A stretch of DNA of 64,000 nucleotides, taken from contig NC_083641.1 of assembly GCF_963576545.1 (NCBI RefSeq), positions 15,684,893 through 15,748,892 on the forward strand, given 5' to 3'. Below the pieces are notes generated by a model. It had not been told where the DNA came from and searched no databases. It worked only from the letters and a program-made list of their open reading frames with translations. Shown here piece by piece: positions 1-10,310 of the stretch. The position numbers and the translations under genes were made by a program. Numbering within the stretch: the stretch's first letter is position 1; each line of letters begins with the position of its first letter. The stretch is from Limanda limanda. Taxonomy: Eukaryota; Chordata; Actinopteri; Pleuronectiformes; Pleuronectidae.

Positions 1-790
1 TGAAATTACATTTCAGATTACAGCATTACATGTATCAAAAGCTAACTGCACTCACAGAAAGACAATTTTTTTATCTCAATATACAAGCTACACCAAATTA
101 AAATGTATATTATAATTTGAGGCGTAACGGTGTAAACCATAGCTGTCAAATTTCTGATGTAGCTGCATCTTTTTGTTTGTGTGTAAACAGCAAGAACATT
201 TAAACATTGTTTGCAGTGATCACACTTTTTGTTGATGAAATTATTATCATGGACAGAATGTTATTCCAGTCTGGTTATAGTTTTTTTTTTTTCTTAAATC
301 AAACTTTGCATTAAGCCTAAATGCAAGACTGAATGCATGTTTCCAGTTTGGGCAAGTCAGGACAGAGGCCTCTCTATCCGAGATGCTACATAACTACGGG
401 CCCTGGCCTCCGTCTGTCACTGTGACGTTTTAGTGCTCGAAAACAACTGGCTGAAATCTGGCAGGTCTCTGTCATGTCAGCGGGGTCATTTCAGAAAAAT
501 CAAGCAGGAGCGGTGAGAATGTCAAGCGGGACCTCGAGGGCTGAAGCAGAGCGCTGCACGTGCCAAGGCTGCAGCAGAGCAGCGCAGATGGCAATCAACC
601 AACTAGCAGTGAAATCTTACCCCCCCCACTGGCTTCAAGGACGGACAATATTTGCAGACAAGGAGCAACATGAGGTTTATCTGTGCTAACAGGCATGCAA
701 TTATGTTCACAGAATTAAAAAGTGAGAGCAGCTGAACGTTACTAATAGAACGAGTGCATCTGCATTGCAAGGAGAAAAAAAATTAAGTAC
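1..790 (-). other. RPS6KB1 intron downstream of coding exon 4 (partial)
   Basis: A+T-rich intron sequence following the gtactt donor at 790. I looked for the next S6K1 exon (the region after MKVLKK, up to the HPF.V segment) and did not find it, so the intron continues past the window edge. Short open frames here have no family resemblance and no splice context. Confidence 0.7.
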
Positions 791-2788
791 CTTTTTTAAA
801 ACCTTCATGGCAAATATTTTGCCCAATGCAGCGCCAACAACTTTTCGGACTTGGAAAACCTGCGAAGAACGGAGAGAGATACACGTGGTTTGAATAATAA
901 AATGAAAAAGCAGTCTAAATAACTCAGAACCACAGAATACACAATAAAGTGTGTGTTTATGGCCGTAGAGGAGTGTGAGCTTGTTCAGTGTACTTTCTCC
1001 GGCCTCGCTGCTTCTCGGGTACCACAAGTTCCTTTCTATAAGTACCTTTCCATAACCACCTTTCCCCAGGACCCGCAGCAGCTCGAAGCACTCGGGCCGG
1101 ATGTTCTCCGTCCCCTGGTTGACGACGTCCTCTGATATCTCGATCTTCTCGCAGTCGTCCATGTTGCTGTGGAGACGTTCGATTCACAGGCTCACACTTG
1201 GTTTTTCCACATCACGCATTGGACAGAAGCACAGATGGACTGAATACTTACAACTCGAAGCCGCTGCACTGATCCATGATATCATTGATTGAAGCCTGGA
1301 AGGAAAAACACACCACAAGTCAAAAAAAAGTGTGTGTGTGTGTGTGTAGCTTTTAACTTCATGAGCACATCTCATAAGTTTGTATTGAGAACTGCAACAA
1401 TGAATCAGCAACTATTTGAAATAAACGATTTATCACTTTTTGCAAGAAAATATACAAACAATCTGGTTCCGACTTTTGTAGTTTGAAAATTTGGGGCCAA
1501 CTTTGGTTTAATTTTAAACTGAAAACATTTGGGTTTGAAAACAACTAGAGTTCCAAAGTAAATCCACTTTAATGTAGGATACTGTGATCTGTATTTTACG
1601 TCATTTTCATGAACCCAAATAATGTAAAGATTGGTAATAGTTCATGAAATAAGAGTAGAGCATAGAAACTGATGAAAAATATCAATAATTGTCACTATAT
1701 ATTCTTCAATAATAGAAACATTCATAGCAATTGTTCAATATATCAAGGTATAATAATAATAATGTGATTTAATACACGATTGAGCGTCCTCAGACTTATT
1801 CTCTGCCTAATAAAGAAGCTTTAAAAAGCACAACCTTCACTCAGGAGCAAAAATCTGTCGAAACACGTGAAAGAAATAATGTGACAATCATGATAATAAA
1901 AACGTTTAGTTTGATATAATTTTTGGTCACTTCATCCAGCACTTATTTGTTCACATCTCCAAACACACAACCACACAACAACACACAAACACCCTGTCTG
2001 TTGACCATGATGGTGACAAACAAGAAATGCTTTGCTGCAATAGTAATAGTTGCTCAATCCGTGCAACATGAACAACAAAACATGTTGCAAGATAATGCAA
2101 AAGGTCACTTTATATGCCGATTAAACTCTGAGACCACATCATATGTGTGTGTGTGTGTGTGTGTGTGCAGATAACATGTCGACTCCTTCAAGCAGGGGAT
2201 TTGCTGTAATAAGACACCAGGAGTTTGACACGTGTGTACACATGATTTAAAAGTCCTTTAAAGTAAAGTGGGGGTGTGTGTGGAGCTAAAGCCGTTTCAG
2301 CCTCACAGACGAAGCGGCTGCAGCTCTCAGTTCTCACACTCTGGTCTGAATACACTGTTGCACCCTGAGCCACATTTATCACCGCAGCACCTTTGGCCAA
2401 GTAGGGCTTTGCTTTAAGCTTTTGGCTTGCACAGCTCCAGCGTGACAGCCGCTGTTTTTTTAAACGTGACAGCGTCTACAAGGCGTGTGTTCGACCCCCA
2501 GCTACAGATTAGAAGTGAACAGACAAAGAACCAACAAGTGACAGCTCCGTGACGGCCGCTGTCAGACGTGCTAACCCGCTAGCAGAGGCCTGCAGCCCCG
2601 GTGCAGAGCAGGCCTGCGGTGGCTGACAGGCTAGCGGGCTAATAGCTGCTAGCCGCTAGCCGCTAGCCGCCGTGCACACACACTTCGACATCTCGCTTCA
2701 ACAGCTCCGGCTCAAGTACCTCCTCGACCTCATCGTCGGAGACATTGTCCTCCGGCTGGTCCAGGTCGATGTCAAACACTCCCGCCAT
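791..2788 (-). CDS. rps6kb1: Ribosomal protein S6 kinase beta-1 (p70 S6K1), 5' part
   Basis: AGC-family Ser/Thr kinase downstream of mTORC1 that phosphorylates ribosomal protein S6 and other translation factors. Four coding exons are present on the minus strand: 2788-2720, 1295-1252, 1166-1046 and 859-791; the gene continues off the left edge. Exon 1 starts MAGVFDIDLDQPED and holds the TOS motif FDIDL (residues 5-9) used for Raptor/mTORC1 docking. Exon 3 holds IRPECFELLRVLGKGGYGK, the start of the kinase domain with its glycine-rich ATP loop. Exon 4 (VFQVRKV...GKIFAMKVLKK) carries the ATP-binding lysine in AMK. Phases agree at all three junctions. Exon 1 could use a later donor (2684), but the donor at 2720 (GAG/gtactt) gives the length closest to the family. 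Which teleost paralogue (a or b) this is cannot be told. The identity is very secure. Confidence 0.95.
1330..1347. repeat. (GT)n microsatellite
   Basis: About nine uninterrupted GT units in RPS6KB1 intron 1, just upstream of exon 2 in the direction of transcription. Confidence 0.9.
2143..2167. repeat. (GT)n microsatellite
   Basis: About twelve GT units in RPS6KB1 intron 1. Confidence 0.9.
2570..2643. repeat. Imperfect inverted repeat with agccgct tandem repeats
   Basis: Left arm gctaacccgctagc (2570-2583) is matched by gctagcgggcta at 2630-2641, with an inner pair built on aggcctgc. It is followed by three agccgct/agccgcc units (about 2650-2671). It lies in the GC-rich 5' part of RPS6KB1 intron 1 and could form a hairpin in DNA or in the pre-mRNA. 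Confidence 0.7.
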
Positions 2789-3000
2789 GGCAGCGTGTCG
2801 CTCGGTGGCTCCGTCACAGACCGCAAGAAGAGCAGGCGTCCCTCCACCTCATGGACGAACACACACCGCCGCCATGACCGGCTACTACGCTGCGCATGCG
2901 CACTGCGGCGCCCAGCACAGGGGGCGGGGACCTGCGAGAGGCTTTTATTTTGACAACAGGTAAAAGCTCCTTATAAACAGTTGATGCTCCAAACACCAAA
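2789..3000 (-). promoter_or_regulatory. RPS6KB1 5' UTR/promoter with NRF1-type site
   Basis: GC-rich DNA directly upstream of the RPS6KB1 start. It contains a perfect palindromic GCGCATGCGC (2892-2901), the consensus of NRF1, typical of CpG-type housekeeping promoters. The frame upstream of the start ATG reaches a stop codon with no earlier in-frame ATG, so no N-terminally extended S6K isoform is encoded directly upstream. The promoter role is inferred from position and motif. Confidence 0.6.
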
Positions 3001-3006
3001 CACTGA

Positions 3007-3026
3007 GGCCAGGGCCGGCCCTGGCC
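3007..3026. repeat. 20-bp perfect palindrome
   Basis: ggccagggccggccctggcc reads identically on both strands. It sits about 220 bp upstream of the RPS6KB1 start. It could be a binding site or the remnant of a repeat end. Confidence 0.75.
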
Positions 3027-4792
3027 AACATACACACACAAGCTGTCATGCATCCACAATAACTTTTGGACTGTATACAGATGCACACACTGGGAAGACA
3101 AAATTGTAAGCTATAAAAAACAATAAAATATATAACAAAAAATATAAAGATTCTGAAATCAGCTGTACTGATAGCATATCATGTCATGTCGACAAAAATA
3201 AACATTAATGATGTCCACAATCGGGGTGATTCTTACCTCTATATTGTTCTGTCTTCTCCTCCTCTAATTGCGGTGCTTTCTGAATTGTCCACCTGATGAT
3301 TAAATCTTTTTTTGATTCATCTTTGACTCTAACCGCAGACTGTCACCGCAGCGTGTCTGTTCACACAGGGAGCCCATCCAGGAGGATGTTTTAGATGCTT
3401 GCTTGCCTGTCCATGGAGCCACGGATGGTGACATCAGCAAATGTCCCTACTAAGCTGCCAAAATGAGTAGATTTTTATACTTCTCTTTGTATGCATCATG
3501 CTGCTATGAGGAACTGTTGTGAGGTTGTTGTTGTCAAGATTTGTTTTTCTCTTTTTGTGCATCCAGCGGCGTCGAGTGGAACGGCATATGCCAGTCAACT
3601 CGCCATGGCCGTACTCCGACACCCAACGGGACAGGTTCTGTTTGCGACTTGGATTGCTGCTCTGGCTGATTTATTAAAAGCTAATTTTCCCCTGCTACTT
3701 AGTCTATAGGGTTATTATTGTGTTTTATTTACATTGTATATATTGGTTTATTTGTGTCATGCACTCTTAACCCGGATTTTATTTGAACTAAACTTGTTTA
3801 GTGGTCATAACTTATAATGTCTAGTTTCGTGAAAACAGTATGTCATTACTTAATCAAATGAGTTGTTTGCACTATTCACCTGAAACACACAACGTTACTA
3901 ATGATGTTAAGCAGAGCTGACTTAGAATGTTGCTTTTCTGTAAGAAAGGGGAGGGGCCTATTTGAATTTCTGCTCGGTGGCATGTTGGGACATGCCTGCA
4001 GGGCCCGGTGTGAGGAGTCTGGCTGCTGCTGCTTCACGAGTGATATTCGACGGTGTCAAAGCCTAAACCAAGTGGAACGGTAAATATAATTTTCAGTAGC
4101 TTTCCTGGATATGTTACTACAAAAGAAAAACGGTCCAGTGACCATACAAGCTAAAGTTAACTTGTGTCAATGTGATTTTCTGTCGGCTCATAGATAGCTG
4201 CCGACCACAAAGCTTCAGCATTCATTTGAAAACCTTTTTTTTTCTTCTTTTGTATTAAGCAGCGTTTATTAATCCTACACCAAGTGGAATGGCGAGTGTT
4301 TAATTGAACAATCTGTGGATATCTCTGGGAACAGTGACCTAAAGGCTTTGTGTTAGTGAGGGGCATTATGATTGCACGTGCTTGTGGCTAACGCTAGCTA
4401 TTTTCTGTTCATAACCATATCTATTCAAAATGCGTTTATGTTACTGCAACTAAGATGTTAGGCTGACGTTTTTTAATTTTCTCTTTGTTGTGAAAATGCA
4501 GTGGAACTGTAAGTACTGTGATTTTATATCTGAGGAAAGGGGTCACCTTTTAAAACATTACAGGTTAAAACATGGGAGCTACACCAGAACTGTAGCATTC
4601 CCTTGCTTACACCAATAATGTTTGTGCTAATTGAATTCCATAAATGCTCTTAAGGTATACTTATCTAAGATTCACCCAAATGCACAGGAGGCACACATGT
4701 GTGAAACTGCCCAACTGACCTTTCGACTCTGAACCTGCCATAAGCACGATAATGGAACGCTGGCCTGCTCTATTCACAGAAGACCAGGTATG

Positions 4793-5335
4793 TTCACCCA
4801 TTATCTTCTCACCACTACGTCGAATGGAGGGGTGGGTGAAGTGTTTGAGTCTACAAAATACTAAAAAGCAACCAAAACCAATACAAGTGAAGTAACTTGT
4901 GACCACTTCTTCAGAAGTAATAAAACGGCAGAAAAAACATAACATGCCTCCATTCTGCTTCCATCAGTGGTGTCATCTGAGTGTCACCAAGCCCTGACAT
5001 TCATATTCGTCTCGAAATGGCATCATTTACACCAAGTTTTTAGCCTAAATGTCCTCTGATATCCTCCTCTGGAGTCTGTTCACCCTAGCACACTCCACAC
5101 AAGCTCTCACCCTAGGCTGCGCAGTAACATAGCTTCTTCAGGTAGTGGACATTTAGGGCAAAAACTTGGTGTAAATTACGCCGTTTCGAGTTGAATTTGA
5201 ATGTGACAGTGGGAGTGGGCTTGGCGACACTCAGATGACTCCACACAAGCAGTATGGAGGCATGTTATGTTTTTCTGTTTAATTACATCTGAAGAAGTGG
5301 TCACAAGTTACTTCACTTGCATTGTTTTTGTCTGA
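4793..5335. mobile_element. Fold-back (inverted-repeat) MITE-like element
   Basis: Two ~200-bp arms face each other. The left arm runs about 4845-5060 and the right about 5143-5330. Shared words in inverse include acttcttcagaagtaataaa / attacatctgaagaagt, catgcctccat / atggaggcatg, and tttacaccaagttttta / aaaaacttggtgtaaa. The left end begins with ttcacccattatcttctcaccac and aggggtgggtgaagtgtttgag, a signature I know from teleost repeats. It sits in an intron-like gap of the broken gene, and related pieces lie at 5890-5950 and 39505-39708. Confidence 0.7.
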
Positions 5336-5889
5336 AAGCTTGTAAAAACTTTAAATGATACATTTTTTTAATGTAACTTTGTATTTTTCAGATCTACATG
5401 AAGTACAGTAGGATTGTGGGCAAGAACCTCAAAAAAGAATTCTTTGAGGGCATCGATCGGCACAGTCCTTGTCTCGTTGAAATATTTTGATGTAAGAGAG
5501 GGATCATTGGGCAGCAGTTGACTCAGCTATCACAAGAGACCAAGGTTGGTCCATACCCATCCTGTATTTGCATTGTTTTCACAGCTTATGTAATTTTCCA
5601 AAAAAGTTGTACTTTATTAATTGTGCAGTACAATCCAAATTGTGCTTGGTTATTTGGGCACTCCCATACAAACCATTAATTTCCTGTCATTGTATCCACA
5701 GTATCTAACTCTTGTTGTCATATTACTCTCCAAAAGACTACAGATCCAACAGATATTCGTACAATGATGCTCAGAGGCCTTCTCCAATGACTTTTTCAAA
5801 GCTTGCTTTGTAAGTAACCTCTTTCTTTATCAAAGAGTATATAACATTGTGAATGTGTCATGTTGATCTTTTATCAATTATTTGTTAAA

Positions 5890-5950
5890 GGGACTCATTA
5901 TCTACTCACCACTATACCGTAGGGGTGGGTGAAGTATTTGAGCCCAAAAA
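5890..5950. repeat. Fragment of the same fold-back family
   Basis: Contains cattatctactcaccacta and aggggtgggtgaagtatttgag, matching the left end of the element at 4793-5335. Confidence 0.6.
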
Positions 5951-8045
5951 ACTGCTTTTTTTTTGTGACGTGTTTGTTAATTTACTCCTTTAATCATGAC
6001 CAATTCAGCCCTCCCTCATGTTTCGCAATATCCCATGACTAGGCTACATTGCTAAACGTTACTAATGCTTATTTAATGACAGAGATGTCTTTGTGCTCTT
6101 ATGTTTGTCTCCTTAAGGACTCAGATGATGATGATTCCTACCAACACATCGACATTAGGATCCTTCTTGTTGAGCTGTCAACAAGAAGATGCTGCATCTC
6201 TATCCAGCATCTTTGAAGATAATCATTGAGGAAAAAGTGGTGATGGTTAACATTGAAGACCTGCTGAGGGCTGTTTGTCTTCTATTGGGACTTGCATACG
6301 CACTTAACCTCAACTACCCCAAGTCGATGAAGCACAGATTCCAGTTCATTCAACAGGTACTTCTATCGTTGGGCCAGAGTGCGCTAAAACCAAGGTTGCA
6401 AACACTGAAAAATGTAATGATCTTAAGTGAAGGTCAATGTGGTTTTAGGTCAGTTAATACAAGATGGTTTAAAAAAGGCCATGCACCCACAAAAACTCCA
6501 AATCCACAATTTGCTTTGCCCTTTCTACATGACTGTATCTGTAAAAATAATTCTGTGGGTATATTTCTGACTAGTTTTCTTACGAACACAAATGAATTTG
6601 TTAGCACTCGATGTATAACATGTATACATGTATATAAAGTTTTGGTCTCATATGGACAAATCCACAAGCTTGGTGTCTGGCTACACGGGAATAGCACATA
6701 ACAAAACGTTTTTTGTTTATTTGTATTATGCAAGAATTTATCTAAGTTTAATGAAAGACAGGAATTTCCAGCCATGTGTGTTCCATGGTACAATATGTGT
6801 TGTGGTGTATGCTCAGGACTGAATATTGTGTTCACCAGATTTGAAAATTGACACGGTTTATCTGTCCTTCTCCAGTCAGTTTAAGTTTTAGAGGCTTGTA
6901 GCCAGTTTATATGTCCAGTTTTTTATACATACATCAGATATTGTTATATGCTGTGTGTTATAATCCCTTTCCAAACTAATTTTTATTTAGTTTATTCAAG
7001 CTATTTGAGTGATTGTCATGAGTGGTTTATTTGCCTTAGTTTCTAACAGTACTACTAGCAACAGTGGAAGAGGCCGATTACGTTTTATTTGTGGTTGTTC
7101 TAAAAGGTAGACAAAAGTCAAAAATGTCAACACTGAATCAGTGTTTATTACTTTGTATTATGTTAAAACTGATATAAGTAAAAAAAAAGAGAGGGGAAAG
7201 GAATTTTCAGCCACTTGTATTGTACGGTGCAAGATATAGAGGCATATGTTTGACTGCATTTTCTACTCAGTTGATTTTATACAATCTCTTAAACAGTGTT
7301 AAATTGTTGTTTCCAGTTTAAATTCACTGATGTATGGGTCATAATGTTTACAAGGATTTAGCAGATATTGTTATACAGTACGTCTGTGTTCCTTCACCAA
7401 ACAAAGTGTTACAGGCAGTTTTTTTTGTGTCTGTTTATACTTGTCTTAAAAGTATTACTGTTATATAACATTTTAAATGTTTTTTCAAGAATAAAATACA
7501 TTGGAGCATTTATATGTATTGTTTAATGTCTTACTTTTCATTTGATTTTGTTTAAACAATGCATTTTGCAAACTCAAAATATGATTACATTAAACTTAAA
7601 GACATCTCTTACATTAACAAATGATTTTAAGTAGAGTTAAATAATGTTGTAGTTGTTATTACTTAAACAAGTTAGTTTGTTTAACTTAAAATTATAATTT
7701 CAATTCACTTAGACTTTCTAGTAGAATTAATTTATGTTAACTAATGATTTTGAGTTCAGATTACTAATGTATACTCAAATATGTGGACTAAATCAACTAA
7801 GGTTTTTATGTTAATACAACTTAACTTGTTTAGTTTTTACCTTATGTAAAAACTTAAACGGTTTAAGGCAACGGGTTTCCTCACCTTTTTCAAGTAATGT
7901 CAACTTATTCGGGTTAAGAGTGTGCACTGGTTGCTGGTTGTACATCAAATTGCCCTTGAAGGATAATAAAGATTTACTTTTATGGACAGCTTTAGTTAAT
8001 CACAAGCTGCACAAACCAAGCAAGAGCAGCAGAGGAACCCAGCAG

Positions 8046-8060
8046 CCAGCAGGGGGCAGT
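8046..8060 (+). promoter_or_regulatory. CTCF-like motif
   Basis: CCAGCAGGGGGCAGT is very close to the CTCF core consensus. It lies between two divergent genes, a plausible insulator position. Caution: similar ccagcagggggc words occur inside some dispersed fish repeats, so it may be a repeat passenger. Confidence 0.4.
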
Positions 8061-8286
8061 CTCAGGACATCGCATGGAAACAAGCAGCATTAGACTGTGA
8101 TTCTTGTAAGGAGTCAGAAGACAAGTTTGGAAACTACTGGGTTATTCTCTAACAATAGGTTTTTAAAGCATGTTAAATCCTCCAGTATCTAAAATCCAAA
8201 AATATAAAAGTAACTTTTAAGTATTTTAAAATTTAAGACAATTTGTCCATCTTCCTCAACTGCTTAGTTCCTCATGGAAGTCAGCA

Positions 8287-8350
8287 GGCGGTTTGGCCTA
8301 GTGGGTAGAGCGGTCGTTCTACAATACGAAGGTCGCGGATTCGATCCCTA
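8287..8350 (+). repeat. tRNA-derived SINE head
   Basis: ggcggtttggcctagtgggtag begins a tRNA-like module. It has an A-box-like TAGTGGGTAGAGCGG and a B-box-like GGATTCGATCC (8337-8347). No 3' acceptor arm complements the 5' end, so it is not a tRNA gene. It resembles the 5' module of common percomorph SINEs. Confidence 0.7.
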
Positions 8351-8454
8351 ATCTTTCTTATCTTCTTGCCGGCAATATACTGAACTCTTAAAATTAGCAG
8401 GATTTCAATCACCTATTAATTGCAAAATATATTACACTATGTACATTTAAATGA

Positions 8455-8640
8455 ATTAAATATAAAAAAAATAAAAAAAAATAAAATTAAATGAAAAAAA
8501 AAAAAAAACCTGCGCGCGATTCCTGAGCTTCTGCGCAGGATGTGCGCAATGGGCTTCTGCGCAGGATGTGCGCGCGCAGTTTTTAATTTTTTTTATTTAA
8601 TTTAAAATTTTTTATTGAATTGAATTTTTTTCTTTTTTCA
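8455..8640. repeat. A-tract/T-tract flanked tandem repeat
   Basis: A long A-rich tract (8460-8510) is followed by two copies of gcttctgcgcaggatgtgcgc (about 8528 and 8552), ending in a gcgcgc run. A T-rich tract then mirrors the A tract (aaaattaaatg versus atttaatttaaaatttt). The whole block could fold as a large hairpin with a GC-rich loop. Confidence 0.65.
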
Positions 8641-9907
8641 AATATATTTAATTGGAAATGGTTAGGGTTCATTTTTGTTTTTAAATGTACATATTATTAG
8701 ATATTGTGCAATGAATAGCTGGTTGAAGTCCTGCCAACACGACAGCCTGCCAAACTCACCCATGAGTTCGGACCCAGCTCCTGTGTCCACTGGTGTCCTG
8801 GTTCCACCCATGGCAGCGTAGTGGCGTGGGGCTGGATCATCCCTGCGGCCCAGGGAGCGCATTTCTCCGCGATGGTTCAGGGGTAAATGATGCTGGTCTT
8901 CACAAGTGACTGACCTACGCAAGCCTGTAGCCTCCCCCCACCCCCCACAGGAGATTATGTGCTTGTGTGCGTGTGTGTGGCCGCGGCGTTTCCCGGTTCT
9001 TCCCGGCATTACGCTGCCGGTGCGAACATGGGCGAGGAAATGAGGCGGACCGCTTTTCGCAACGCTTCTACCTCCTGTGCGTCCCGGGGTTAGAGGATGA
9101 TGGTGTGACCTTAATATATTGTTTTACAATGCATGTGTCACGTCATGATAATTCAGTCTCTTGTGCCGCCCTCTCGGCATTTTTCACCCTAGGAAACCGC
9201 CTATGTCGCCTGTACCAGGAGCCGCCCCTGACTGAGGCCTCGTACAGAGGTCAGCTGATCAAATCTGCAGCTTCACAGACATGTGATCAGCGTTTATGTT
9301 TATAGATACAAAAACTTTTATTTTACAGAATAAGCAATGCAGAAAAGAGATACATTATGATTTACATTTTAGGTTTACATTTTTTTTTTATTCAAGTTCA
9401 ATTTTGTTCTCTTTTTATTTAAAATTATGTATAATAATACGTTTTATTGTCACACTTGTAAATATCAACCATCAATTACATTTCCTTGTCAAAAGGGTTT
9501 GATAATTATATATCAGGAATAATTGATAGCTTAAAAATATAAGTATGTGTATTAATGTAAATATAATTATGTTGACATGGTGCACATTTTTATAATATGT
9601 ATTATCAAATATGTGTATTTATAGTAAAAGTTACATGTATTGTAGAACGTGTTTTAGGAGACAGAGATATAATTGATGAAAATCGCAGCTTATTAATAAT
9701 AACACGAAAATGCCTTTACATCTGCTTACAGCTAAATTACAGTGTTTTATTTATTTATATGAATATTGATGATCTACTTAAAGTACACTATATAGTTGTA
9801 CTTTTTAAAAAAGATAAATACGAATTGATCAAATTGCACATGTTAAAGCCTTCGACTATAAAAATACATAGTTCAAGATCCAGTCAATCAGACAAACATA
9901 CAGACAA

Positions 9908-9995
9908 GTACGGAGCCCCCCGTACAGAGACCGTTTTTTTTTTTTTTTTCACCCATCATTTTTCCCCCCCTGTCCCCTGGGGGGCTTCGTAGACA
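9908..9995. repeat. Short hairpin and poly-T/C tract
   Basis: gtacggagccccccgtac (9908-9925) is self-complementary at its ends. It is followed by a ~17-nt T run, a C run and ggggggcttcgtag, which is partly inverse to the first part. Probably a dispersed-repeat fragment. Confidence 0.4.
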
Positions 9996-10310
9996 AGCAC
10001 AAGTGAGGAAAGAAAAATGTAATAAAAATAAATAACGAAGTGAATATCATTAAAAAAAAGAAAATGAACAAAAGGTACTTATCTGAAATTCATATTATAC
10101 GGTTTACAGTTATAGGTAGGTTATATATTTAAGGCCATCTTTTCCCCCCAGGATTTAACAGTTTTCAAATAGGCTTCAACTTTTTCTATGATCAAATAAA
10201 AAATGTGGCTTCTGACGAAAAAAGTAGTATTTATGCATACAGACTTTTTGTAATAAAAAAGTTGCAACCCTTCACGACGGATCAATTGTTGTTTATTTTG
10301 AAAGTTTTGA

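Larger units (their letters stand above)
1296..2719 (-). other. RPS6KB1 intron 1
   Basis: Intron between coding exons 1 and 2. It holds two GT microsatellites (about 1330-1347 and 2143-2167) and, near its 5' end, a GC-rich stretch with repeated gctagc words. No further exon was seen. Confidence 0.7.
4499..6414 (+). pseudogene. Broken copy of a fish multi-copy gene (zinc-finger-like plus conserved C-terminal region)
   Basis: Five exon-like blocks keep splice signals but not an open frame. Block 4499-4660 encodes WNCKYCDFISEERGHLLKHY, then RLKHGSYTRTVAFPCLH (zinc-finger-like), then stops. Block 4752-4787 encodes MERWPALFTEDQ with a gtatgt donor. Block 5392-5544 encodes IYMKYSRIVGKNLKKEFF and continues, with a TGA at 5488-5490. 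Block 5737-5809 encodes TTDPTDIRTMMLRGL, then shifts frame. Block 6118-6414 starts DSDDDDSYQHIDI, shifts frame, then reads LHLYPASLKIII and FQFIQQVLLSLG. From memory this block order matches uncharacterised, highly duplicated teleost proteins, some labelled SAMD3-like. The function of that family is unknown to me. The retained introns mean it is not a processed retrocopy. The stops and frameshifts are read directly from the sequence. Confidence 0.6.
3762..7922. mobile_element. ~4.2-kb unit bounded by short terminal inverted repeats
   Basis: The left end CACTCTTAACCCG (from 3762) is repeated in inverse as CGGGTTAAGAGTG at the right end (7910-7922), an exact 13-bp inverted repeat. The right 150 bp (about 7760-7922, including ttaaggcaacgggtttcctcac) resembles, from memory, the ends of abundant teleost non-autonomous DNA elements. 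Inside lies a broken multi-exon copy of a fish multi-copy gene (4499-6414) and a nested fold-back element. No clear target-site duplication is visible, so the unit is either old or two separate element copies that happen to face each other. No intact transposase was seen. Confidence 0.5.
7926..10310. other. RPS6KB1-TUBD1 intergenic remainder
   Basis: No supportable gene. It holds a CTCF-like motif (8046-8060), a tRNA-derived SINE head (8287-8350), A/T tracts flanking a small tandem repeat (8455-8640), a GC-richer unique-looking stretch (8720-9290), and A+T-rich DNA to 10120. Open frames here have neither recognisable domains nor splice context. Confidence 0.6.

Noticed and set aside
474..689. 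Short open frame in the RPS6KB1 intron
   Set aside because: No splice context or family resemblance. It lies antisense in an intron.
2684..2719. Longer RPS6KB1 exon 1 using the donor at 2684
   Set aside because: It is in frame, but adds 12 residues not expected from the family. The donor at 2720 gives the usual spacing.
6434..6835. Minus-strand 133-aa frame
   Set aside because: Antisense to and downstream of the broken gene, A+T-rich, no motif. Likely chance.
8287..8350. tRNA gene
   Set aside because: A and B boxes are present, but no acceptor stem can form. It fits a SINE head better.
9597..9992. 131-aa frame in intergenic DNA
   Set aside because: Very A+T-rich, ends in poly-Phe from a T run, no domain.
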